In this document: in pieces, positions 19,626 to 31,512 of the stretch
How positions within the stretch are numbered: the stretch's first letter is position 1
Layout: every line of letters starts with the position of its first letter
Assembly: GCA_937960895.1 (NCBI GenBank)
Contig: CALCJD010000112.1
Location: forward strand, 1 to 43,742
Length of the DNA stretch: 43,742 bases
Direction of reading: 5' to 3'
DNA from: an uncultured Spartobacteria bacterium
GTDB taxonomy: Bacteria; Verrucomicrobiota; Verrucomicrobiia; Chthoniobacterales; Terrimicrobiaceae
The notes under the pieces: model-generated
Told to the model about the DNA's origin: nothing
Databases searched by the model: none
The model's input: the letters and a program-made list of their open reading frames with translations, nothing else
Position numbers and translations under genes: made by a program

Positions 19626-20462
19626 ATGAGCCGTCTGGAATTCAATCACTATGGGAAACACGCGGTGCGGCTGCTGCGCGTCAAACGAAACGGAACCCGC
19701 CACGAAGTCGCCGAATGGCAGGTGAACGCCCTCCTCGAAGGGGACCTTGCCGGAGCCTATCTGAGCGAGGACAACTCAAGCGTCGTTCCGACCGACACGG
19801 TCCGGAACACCATCCTCGCCCTCGCGCACGACCTGGAAGACGTCACGCGGGACGGTTTTGCCCTCGCACTGGCCAAACATTTCCCGGCCAAATATTCCCA
19901 TCTCACCGCCTGTGACGCCGAAGTGACGGAATCGGTCTGGACACGCATGACCCCGGGCGGGACGCCCCACGACCATTGTTTTGTCCGCGACGCCAACGGC
20001 CGCCCCTTCAGCAGGGTCCGGTTTGAGAAGGGAGGGGCGGTGAAACGGTCCTCCGGCATCCGGGAATTGGTCATCATGAAAACGACCGAATCCGGTTTTG
20101 TCGGATATCCCAAGTGTGACCTGACCACCCTTCCCGAAACCACCGACCGCATTCTCGCCACCAGCCTGAACGCGGAATGGGAATTCGCCGACGACTCGGC
20201 CGACGTGGATACCGCCGTGATGGACGCCATGCTCAAGGTGTTCTCCGGTACCTACAGTCCGTCGGTCCAGCGCACGCTTTACCTCATGGGGGAAGCCGCC
20301 CTTGAAGCCGTCCCGGGTCTCGCGCGCATCAAGCTCACGATGCCGAACAAACATTATCTCAACATCGACCTCTCCAAGGTCGGCCGTCCCCCCGGACAAA
20401 AGAAGGTCTTCCTGCCCACCGACGATCCCTTCGGCTACATCGAAGCGGTGGTGGCCAGATAG
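19626..20462 (+). CDS. Urate oxidase (uricase)
   Basis: Cofactor-free oxidase that converts urate and O2 to 5-hydroxyisourate and H2O2. The 278-residue product has the two tunnelling-fold halves and the catalytic residues: Lys11 in NHYGKHAVRLLRVKR, Thr56-Asp57 in EDNSSVVPTDTV and His243 in MPNKHYLNIDL. There is no signal peptide and no fused decarboxylase domain, unlike Bacillus PucL. The ATG at 19626 follows an AGGGAG ribosome binding site. It is divergent from uraD-uraH-amidohydrolase-allantoinase, so all enzymes from urate to ureidoglycine are together. No xanthine dehydrogenase or urate transporter lies in the window. Confidence 0.96.
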   Translation: MSRLEFNHYGKHAVRLLRVKRNGTRHEVAEWQVNALLEGDLAGAYLSEDNSSVVPTDTVRNTILALAHDLEDVTRDGFALALAKHFPAKYSHLTACDAEVTESVWTRMTPGGTPHDHCFVRDANGRPFSRVRFEKGGAVKRSSGIRELVIMKTTESGFVGYPKCDLTTLPETTDRILATSLNAEWEFADDSADVDTAVMDAMLKVFSGTYSPSVQRTLYLMGEAALEAVPGLARIKLTMPNKHYLNIDLSKVGRPPGQKKVFLPTDDPFGYIEAVVAR

Positions 20463-20665
20463 GTCGTGAAGTCGCCGATCAAGCCACCTCCCGGTTGAGT
20501 CCCCCAGGGCGGCCGTCGATGCCTACGACGTGGTCTTCGGCCAAGGTCTCACCGACGAAGGTGGCGCCTGCCCGGCCTGGATCGGGGACATTCACAAGCA
20601 CCCCGAAGACGACACCGCTCCCCGCCGATAAGCTCTCGTTTTCCCGACCCACCTTCCTTCATCTT

Positions 20666-21778
20666 ATGCCCGCCCCGCTCCACCCCTCCGAAAAACTCCT
20701 CCTCGGCCCCGGTCCCTGCAATGTCTCCGCGCGCGTGCGCGGCGCCATGGCCCTGCCGCTCCTTGGTCACATGGACCGCGAATTTCTCGCCATCATGGAC
20801 GGGTGCAAGGCCATGCTGCGCGAGGTGTTTGACACCAGGAACGAAGTCACCTTCCCGGTCTCCGGCACCGGCAGCGCGGGGATGGACTTTCTGATGGTCA
20901 ACTTCGTGGAACCCGGAACCCGTGTGCTGGTCGCAGTGAACGGCGTCTTCGGCGGCCGCATCGCCAACGTGGCTGAAAAGATCGGCGGCACCGTGCACCG
21001 GGAGGAGTTTCCCTGGGGCACGCCCGCCACACTGGAAAAAATGACCGCCGCCGCGGACGCCTTCCGTCCCGATCTCATCTGTCTGGTCAACGGCGAAACC
21101 TCCACGGGGATCTATCAGGACTTCACGGGATTCGCCGAACTCGCGCTCAAGCACGACGCCCTTCTCCTCGCCGACTGCGTGACCTCCCTCGCCGGCATGC
21201 CGGTGCATCTCGATGCGTGGGGCGTGGACCTCGCCTATTCCGGCACGCAGAAATGCCTCGCCTGCCCGCCGGGACTCTCGCCGGTGACGGTCGGCGCCCG
21301 CGCGCTGGAGCGGCATGCCAAACGGCGGACTCCCGTGCCGAGCTTCTACCTCGATCTCAACGAAATCCTGAAATACGTCGGCAATGGTTCCGGCGCCCGC
21401 GCCTACCATCACACCGCGCCCATCAGCATGGTTTATGCCCTGCACGAGGCCTTGGCCGAGGTGCTTGAGGAGGGGTTGCCGGCCCGTTGGAAACGCCACC
21501 GGGACGCCGCGGAGCAGCTCATCGCGACCCTGCGGCCATTTGGTCTGGAACCGCTCGTCGACGAACCCCACCGCCTGCATCCGCTCACCACGTTCAGGCT
21601 GCCGGAGGGATTCGACGAAGCCGGACTGCGCGCGAAACTGCTATCCGAATACCGCATCGAAGTGGGCAGCGGACTCGGGCCGCTCGCCGGAAAGATCTGG
21701 CGCATCGGTCTGATGGGCGGGAATGCCTCGCCTCAGACCATCGCCACACTGGAAGGAGCCCTGAAGGCTCTGCTGTGA
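20666..21778 (+). CDS. Glyoxylate aminotransferase of the purine-catabolic cluster (class V)
   Basis: PLP enzyme of 370 residues beginning with KLLLGPGPCNVSARV and GHMDREF. The Schiff-base lysine is Lys196 in YSGTQKCLACPPGL and Asp170 sits in LLADCVTS. Position suggests PucG, ureidoglycine-glyoxylate aminotransferase. However, residues 247-252 read YHHTAP, as in alanine- or serine-glyoxylate aminotransferases, where ureidoglycine enzymes as I recall carry NHHTEA; His35 also replaces an expected Gln. I therefore favour alanine-glyoxylate activity, turning glyoxylate to glycine. The frame is open to 20495 but the ATG at 20666 gives the family N-terminus. It follows uricase by 203 bases, so it may have its own promoter. 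Confidence 0.83.
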   Translation: MPAPLHPSEKLLLGPGPCNVSARVRGAMALPLLGHMDREFLAIMDGCKAMLREVFDTRNEVTFPVSGTGSAGMDFLMVNFVEPGTRVLVAVNGVFGGRIANVAEKIGGTVHREEFPWGTPATLEKMTAAADAFRPDLICLVNGETSTGIYQDFTGFAELALKHDALLLADCVTSLAGMPVHLDAWGVDLAYSGTQKCLACPPGLSPVTVGARALERHAKRRTPVPSFYLDLNEILKYVGNGSGARAYHHTAPISMVYALHEALAEVLEEGLPARWKRHRDAAEQLIATLRPFGLEPLVDEPHRLHPLTTFRLPEGFDEAGLRAKLLSEYRIEVGSGLGPLAGKIWRIGLMGGNASPQTIATLEGALKALL

Positions 21779-21791
21779 GTCCCCGCGGGAC
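21779..21791. terminator. Small hairpin in a convergent gap
   Basis: GTCCC-CGC-GGGAC lies in the 25-base gap between the aminotransferase (+) and the ABC-F gene (-). The stem is short and no U run follows; termination is only suggested by position. Confidence 0.3.
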
Positions 21792-21803
21792 CGCGGCAGG
21801 ATG

Positions 21804-23684
<1,881 letters not shown>

Positions 23685-23745
23685 GTGGACTGAATCGAAG
23701 CCCCCGCCGTGTCAGGTCCGGCGGCGACGCCGACGGCCGGAACGG

Positions 23746-26558
<2,813 letters not shown>

Positions 26559-26562
<4 letters not shown>

Positions 26563-26939
26563 TTCGCGATCAGCTCGCGATAGGCGGCGGCATCCTTCAG
26601 CGCGTCGAGTTCGGCCGGATCGGAAAGCTGGATCTTGAAAATCCAGCCCTCACCGTAGGGATCGGTGTTGAGGAGCGCGGGATTGTCGGCGAGGGCGGTG
26701 TTGACCTCGGTGACCCGGCCGGAGACGGGCGCGTAGATGTCGCTGGCGGCCTTGACGGATTCCACGACGGCGGCGGCACACCGGGCCACCACTTCGGCGC
26801 CCTCCTTGGGCGGTTCGACAAACACGATATCGGTCAGTTCAGCCTGGGCGTGGTCCGTGATTCCCACCGTGCCCACATTGCCCTCCACGCGGATCCATTC
26901 GTGCGAGTCGGCATACTTCAAATCGTCGGGGACATTCAT
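26559..26939 (-). CDS. gcvH: Glycine cleavage system H-protein
   Basis: Small lipoyl carrier that shuttles the aminomethyl group between P-, T- and L-proteins. The 126-residue product carries the lipoylation lysine Lys63 in VVESVKAASDIYAPVSG, and the N-terminal YADSHEWIRVEG motif. Length is usual. It overlaps gcvT and gcvP by 4 bases each, which would keep the three proteins made together. Lipoylation genes are not in view. Confidence 0.97.
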
Positions 26940-27994
26940 GATTGGTAAAAAGGTTTTTTGACGACCACCGCGCGGTACCGGCGATCACGGATTTCAATCT
27001 CCAAAGCCTGCCCCACCTTGGCAAGCGAGAACGGCAGGTAGGCCAGGGCAATGCCGCATCCGAGGCTGGGGCTCAGCGCGCCGCTGGTCGTTTCGGCCAC
27101 CTTTTGTCCGTCGGCCAGCACCGCATAATGGGAGCGGATCGGCGGGGACTTCTCCTCAACCCGGATGGCGGCGAGACGGGTGGGCACGCCGGAGGATTTC
27201 TGGGCGAGCAGCGCATCGCGGCCGGGGAAGGGACCCTTTTCGAGATCGACAAAAAATCCGAGACCCGCCTCGAGCGGTGTGCGGTCGGGCGAGAGGTCCG
27301 ACCCGTTGAGCGGATAACACATCTCCAGCCGGAGGGTGTCCCGCGCGCCGAGGCCGCAGGGCTGGGCGCCGGCCGCAACCACCCGGTCCCACCAGGCGGC
27401 GGCATCCGCCGCCGGACACAGCAGCTCAAATCCCACCTCGCCGGTGTAGCCGGTCGTCACCAGATACACCCCGTCGCGAAAAAGCACCCGGTTCCGCTCC
27501 GCAGGCAGGGGTTGGCCGAAGAGGGCGGCAAAAACTTCCGGCGCCTTCGGTCCCTGCACGGCGAGAGCGCCGTAGTCCGCGCTGCGGTCGACAAATTCCA
27601 CCCCGTCCCGGGCGTGGGCGCGGAGCCATTCGGCATCCTCGGCGATTTTGGCGGCATTCACGACCAGGAGAAAATTTTCCCCGCCGGTGCGATAGACGAT
27701 CAGGTCGTCAATGACCCCGCCGCGCCCGTTGAGCAGGAGGGAATACTGCGCCTCGCCGACACCGAGCCGGGCCACGCGGTTGGTGAGGAGGGAATCCAGC
27801 CAGGCCTCCGCTCCGGGACCGGAGACAAAAAACTCGCCCATGTGGGAGATGTCGAAGACCCCGCACCGTTCGCGCACCGCGCGGTGTTCGTCGAGGATGC
27901 CCGTGTATTGGACGGGCATTTCCCAGCCGGCAAAATCGACCATGCGGCCACCGGCGGCGACGTGCTTTTCATAAAGGGGCGTGCGCTGACTCAT
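26936..27994 (-). CDS. gcvT: Glycine cleavage system T-protein (aminomethyltransferase)
   Basis: Transfers the methylene carbon from the H-protein to tetrahydrofolate, releasing ammonia. The 352-residue protein begins RTPLYEKHVAAGGRMVDFAGWEMPVQY, with the folate-binding signature FDISHMGEFFV (about 48-58) and the LLTNRVARLGVGEAQYSLLL segment. The C-terminal domain shows GYTGEVGFELLCP and the barrel domain typical of the family. The ATG at 27994 overlaps the speA stop by 4 bases. With gcvH and gcvP it makes a complete operon apart from the shared L-protein. Confidence 0.96.
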   Translation of the reverse strand: MSQRTPLYEKHVAAGGRMVDFAGWEMPVQYTGILDEHRAVRERCGVFDISHMGEFFVSGPGAEAWLDSLLTNRVARLGVGEAQYSLLLNGRGGVIDDLIVYRTGGENFLLVVNAAKIAEDAEWLRAHARDGVEFVDRSADYGALAVQGPKAPEVFAALFGQPLPAERNRVLFRDGVYLVTTGYTGEVGFELLCPAADAAAWWDRVVAAGAQPCGLGARDTLRLEMCYPLNGSDLSPDRTPLEAGLGFFVDLEKGPFPGRDALLAQKSSGVPTRLAAIRVEEKSPPIRSHYAVLADGQKVAETTSGALSPSLGCGIALAYLPFSLAKVGQALEIEIRDRRYRAVVVKKPFYQS

Positions 27995-29913
27995 TTCTTT
28001 TTCTGATCGTCGAAGTTGAGGTAGGTGTAGGCCTTGAGGTCGTTCTCGTAGGTGTCCAGCAGCCGCATGGCCTCGCTGGGTTTGAGGCGGTCGCCCTTGA
28101 TGGCGGCGTCAATCTGCGCCTTCATCCGGCGGGCCAGTTCGTTGGTGTCCCATTGCGTGAGGGAGAGCACCTGACCGATCGTACTGCCGGGCAGAACCTC
28201 CTCCACATAATAACCGCAGTCCTCGTCCTCATCGAGATAGATGTGCATCTCGTTGACGCGGCCGAAGAGGTTGTGCATGTCGCCCATGATGTCCTGGTAG
28301 GCACCCACCAGGAAAAATCCGATGTAATACGGCTGGCCCGGCCTCCAGCGGTGCATGGGCAGGGTGTCCTTCACGTCCTGCAGGTCCACAAACTTGGAAA
28401 CCTTGCCGTCCGAGTCGCAGGTGATGTCGACCATCATGGCATTGCGGTCGGGCATCTCGTTGAGCCGGTGAATGGGCATCACGGGGAAAAGCTGACCCAG
28501 GGCCCAGTGGTCGAGCAGCGACTGGAAGACCGAGAAGTTGCAGAGGAACTGGTCGCCGAGCGCGGTTTCCATCTCCTTCACCTCCTCGGGCACGTAGCGC
28601 ATGCCCTGGAACATGGCGACGACCTGCTCGGCAATCTGCCAATAGACCGCATCGATGCGGGCCTTCGCCCGGAGGTCGAGCAGGCCGAGGTCAAACATGG
28701 CCTGGGATCGCTCGCGGATTTCCTGGGCGTCGTGCAGGCTTTCCAAGCGGTTCTTTTTGCCGACATTTTCCGCCAGTTCGACGATGTCCTTCACAATCTG
28801 CGGGTCATCGTCGGAAACGGTGATCACCTGCCCCTCGGGGTGCTTTTCGATTGACCCAAAGGCCTCCACCAGCAGCACGGAATGGTGCGCCACAATGGCG
28901 CGGCCGCTCTCGCTCACAATGGTCGGGTGCGGCACCTCCTCGGCGTCGCAGACCTCCATGATGCTGTACACGATGTCGCGGGCATATTCGTTGAGCGAAT
29001 AGTTGGTCGAGCTGTCGAAAGTCGTGCGGGATCCGTCGTAGTCCACCCCCAGCCCTCCGCCCACATCCAGGTACCCCAGGGTGTGCCCCATCTTGTAGAG
29101 CTTGGAATAAAACCGGGCGGCCTCCTTGGTGGCGCGTTTGATCGTCCCGATGTCGGGCACTTGGGACCCCACGTGGAAATGGACGAGCTTGAGCAGGTGG
29201 GCCATGCCCGCCTTGGTCAGGCGGTCGCTGGCCTCGACAAGTTCCGGCGTGGAAAGTCCGAATTTGGCGTTTTCGCCGCCGCTGGTGGCCCATTTGCCGG
29301 CGCCCTTCGACATCAGACGGACACGCAGGCCGATGTAGGGTTCCACCCCCATCTCGGCGGCCACCTTGAGGATGTGATTGAGCTCCTCGAGTTTTTCGAC
29401 GACCAGAATGACCGTTTTTCCCAGTTTGCGGCCCACCAGCGCCGTGCGGATGAACGCGGTGTCCTTGTAGCCGTTGCAAATGATCAGGCTTTCCGGGTCG
29501 GTGTGCACCGCCAGGGCGGCCATCATTTCGGGTTTGCTGCCGGCCTCGATTCCGAAATGCCAGGGTTTCCCGGCGTCGATGATCTCCTCGACCACCTCGC
29601 GGAGCTGGTTGACCTTGATGGGAAACACCCCGCGGTAGACGTTGTGGTAGCCCATTTCCTCGATGGCGCTGGCAAAGGCGGTGTTGATCGTCTCGACACG
29701 ATCCCGCAGGAGGTCGTGAAAGCGCACGGTCAGCGGAAACTCGATCTTCCGCTCCCGGGCCTCCCGCACGATCTCCATGAGGTCGATCTTCTGAGAGCTC
29801 GACCGGTTGGGAAGCACGACCACATGGCCCCGCTTGTTGATCGAGAAATACCCCCCGCCCCAACGGTCCACGTTGTAAAGGGCAATGGCGTCTTCTTTGC
29901 CGAAATCTGACAT
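27991..29913 (-). CDS. speA: Biosynthetic arginine decarboxylase
   Basis: PLP enzyme of the alanine-racemase fold that makes agmatine from arginine, the first step of one route to putrescine and spermidine. The 640-residue product has PLP lysine Lys100 in GVFPIKVNQL, HFHVGSQ, the phosphate-binding DVGGGLGVDYDGS, and SESGRAIVAHHS. Length fits the SpeA type. A TTG further out (29925) is possible, but ATG at 29913 starts the conserved MSDFGKED. It leads the run speA-gcvT-gcvH-gcvP; the gene coupling polyamine synthesis with glycine cleavage is unusual. Agmatine deiminase or agmatinase is not in the window. Confidence 0.96.
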   Translation of the reverse strand: MSDFGKEDAIALYNVDRWGGGYFSINKRGHVVVLPNRSSSQKIDLMEIVREARERKIEFPLTVRFHDLLRDRVETINTAFASAIEEMGYHNVYRGVFPIKVNQLREVVEEIIDAGKPWHFGIEAGSKPEMMAALAVHTDPESLIICNGYKDTAFIRTALVGRKLGKTVILVVEKLEELNHILKVAAEMGVEPYIGLRVRLMSKGAGKWATSGGENAKFGLSTPELVEASDRLTKAGMAHLLKLVHFHVGSQVPDIGTIKRATKEAARFYSKLYKMGHTLGYLDVGGGLGVDYDGSRTTFDSSTNYSLNEYARDIVYSIMEVCDAEEVPHPTIVSESGRAIVAHHSVLLVEAFGSIEKHPEGQVITVSDDDPQIVKDIVELAENVGKKNRLESLHDAQEIRERSQAMFDLGLLDLRAKARIDAVYWQIAEQVVAMFQGMRYVPEEVKEMETALGDQFLCNFSVFQSLLDHWALGQLFPVMPIHRLNEMPDRNAMMVDITCDSDGKVSKFVDLQDVKDTLPMHRWRPGQPYYIGFFLVGAYQDIMGDMHNLFGRVNEMHIYLDEDEDCGYYVEEVLPGSTIGQVLSLTQWDTNELARRMKAQIDAAIKGDRLKPSEAMRLLDTYENDLKAYTYLNFDDQKKK

Positions 29914-30051
29914 CGTCGCGCGCAATTAACAGTCCGCGACGGAAAATCCAACATGCATTTGACCCCCGACGCGGATTTTTTTCGGTTGGGGTTGTCAAAC
30001 GGCGCCTGCTGGCGAAAATGGAGGGCTTATGAAGTCCATAGGGGCTCAACC

Positions 30052-31404
30052 ATGATGCTTTTCGAACTGGGATGGCAATTGCTTGTCATCCTCCTCCTTG
30101 TGCTGGCAAACGGCTTCTTCGTCGCCGCCGAGTTTGCCATCGTCAAAATCCGGGCCAGTCAGCTGAAACCCATGCTCAAAACCGGGGACTGGCGCGTGCC
30201 CATCGCCCTGCGGGCCGTCAACAACCTCGACGCCTGCCTGTCCGCCACCCAGCTGGGCATCACCCTCTCGAGCCTGGGGCTGGGCTGGCTGGGCGAACCG
30301 TTCCTGGCCCACTGGCTGGACCCCCTGTTCCAGCACTGGGGGGTGACCAACGCCGCCGTGCGCCATTCCCTCACCTTCGGCATCGCCTTTTCGACGATCA
30401 CCTTCCTGCACATCGTCTTCGGCGAACTGGCGCCCAAATCCCTGGCCATCCAGCGGCCCAAGGGGGTGTCACTCTGGGTGGCGGCGCCGCTGCTCTTCTT
30501 TTATTACCTGTTTTACCCGTTCATTTGGATCCTCAACGGAACGGCGAACTTTTTCCTGCGCCTGGCCGGACTCGAACCCGCCTCCGAGAGCGAGCACACC
30601 TTTTCGGCGGAGGAACTGGAGTACGTCCTCAGCCGCGCCCGCCACACCCACCGCAGCGACGCCCTCATCAACAAGATCATGGTCCGCTCCCTGCGGCTGC
30701 GGGACGTGGTCGCCCAGCAGGTCATGCTTCCGCGCGACACGGTGGTCGCCCTCTGGGCCGACCGCGACATGCAGGAAAACCTGCGCATCGCGCAAAGCAG
30801 CGGCCACAGCCGGTTTCCGGTCTGCGAGGGGTCGCTGGACAACGTGCTCGGCATGGTTTTGGTCAAGGAATGGCTCTGGCAGGTGCAGGCGCTCGGACCC
30901 GAAGCCTCGTTCCAGCCGATCATTCGTCCGGTCCTGACATTCCTCCTCAAAACCCCGCTGCCGTCGATGATCGAGTTGTTCCGCTCCTCCCGCAGCCATC
31001 TGGCGGTTGTGCTCGACGACAACGGCTCGCTCGCCGGCATTGTCACCCTCGAGGACGTGCTGGAGGAAATCGTCGGCGAAATCCGCGACGAACTCGACAT
31101 CGAAAAGGGGCCGATCTTCGAGCACACCGAAAACTCCATTCTCATCGACGCCTCCCTGTCGGTGCGCGAACTGCGGGCGGAAACCGGATGGAATTTCGAA
31201 TTCCAGCCGCGCGAGACCGTCGACCGCTGGGTGCAGCGCAATGTCGGGGACATTCCGCCGCAGGGGGAAAACGTCCGCATCGGCGAATACCTTGTCACCG
31301 TCACCCAGCGCCACGCCCACGGCCTGCGCCGCGTGCGCATCACCCGCCTTTCCCCCGAGGAACTCGAGGCCCTTGAGGAGGCCGAAATGGAGAAGGAGGA
31401 ATAG
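30052..31404 (+). CDS. CNNM/CorC-type membrane protein (hemolysin family)
   Basis: A 450-residue protein with the classic layout: an N-terminal CNNM (DUF21) domain of three or four transmembrane helices (starting WQLLVILLLVLANGFFVAAE, with SATQLGITLSSLGLGWLGEP), a pair of CBS domains (about 210-335, including VMLPRDTVVAL and LAGIVTLEDVLEEIVGEI), and a C-terminal CorC_HlyC domain (about 350-440). Relatives are implicated in magnesium/cobalt efflux; the old label hemolysin is doubtful. The frame is open to 29953, but the ATG at 30052 starts the membrane domain. Expressed divergently from speA, with a 138-base gap in between holding both promoters. Confidence 0.9.
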   Translation: MMLFELGWQLLVILLLVLANGFFVAAEFAIVKIRASQLKPMLKTGDWRVPIALRAVNNLDACLSATQLGITLSSLGLGWLGEPFLAHWLDPLFQHWGVTNAAVRHSLTFGIAFSTITFLHIVFGELAPKSLAIQRPKGVSLWVAAPLLFFYYLFYPFIWILNGTANFFLRLAGLEPASESEHTFSAEELEYVLSRARHTHRSDALINKIMVRSLRLRDVVAQQVMLPRDTVVALWADRDMQENLRIAQSSGHSRFPVCEGSLDNVLGMVLVKEWLWQVQALGPEASFQPIIRPVLTFLLKTPLPSMIELFRSSRSHLAVVLDDNGSLAGIVTLEDVLEEIVGEIRDELDIEKGPIFEHTENSILIDASLSVRELRAETGWNFEFQPRETVDRWVQRNVGDIPPQGENVRIGEYLVTVTQRHAHGLRRVRITRLSPEELEALEEAEMEKEE

Positions 31405-31414
31405 AAAAACCGGA

Positions 31415-31436
31415 GGGTCAGCAGCCGGACTGACCC
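31415..31436 (+). terminator. Inverted repeat after the CNNM gene
   Basis: GGGTCAG and CTGACCC (31415-31421 and 31430-31436) form a 7-bp stem with an 8-base loop, starting 10 bases after the stop codon. There is no clear U run. The same CTGACCC arm recurs after the lipoprotein gene at 41636-41642. Confidence 0.4.
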
Positions 31437-31512
31437 CAAGAATTCCCACCTCCCCGGGGTGAGCCGCCCGACATCAATTTGCATCCCCCTCCCCCACGTG
31501 GTAACCGAAGGC

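Noticed and set aside
29953..30051. Longer start for the CNNM protein
   Set aside because: The additional 33 residues precede the first transmembrane helix and lie in the divergent promoter region; no relative of this family has such an extension.
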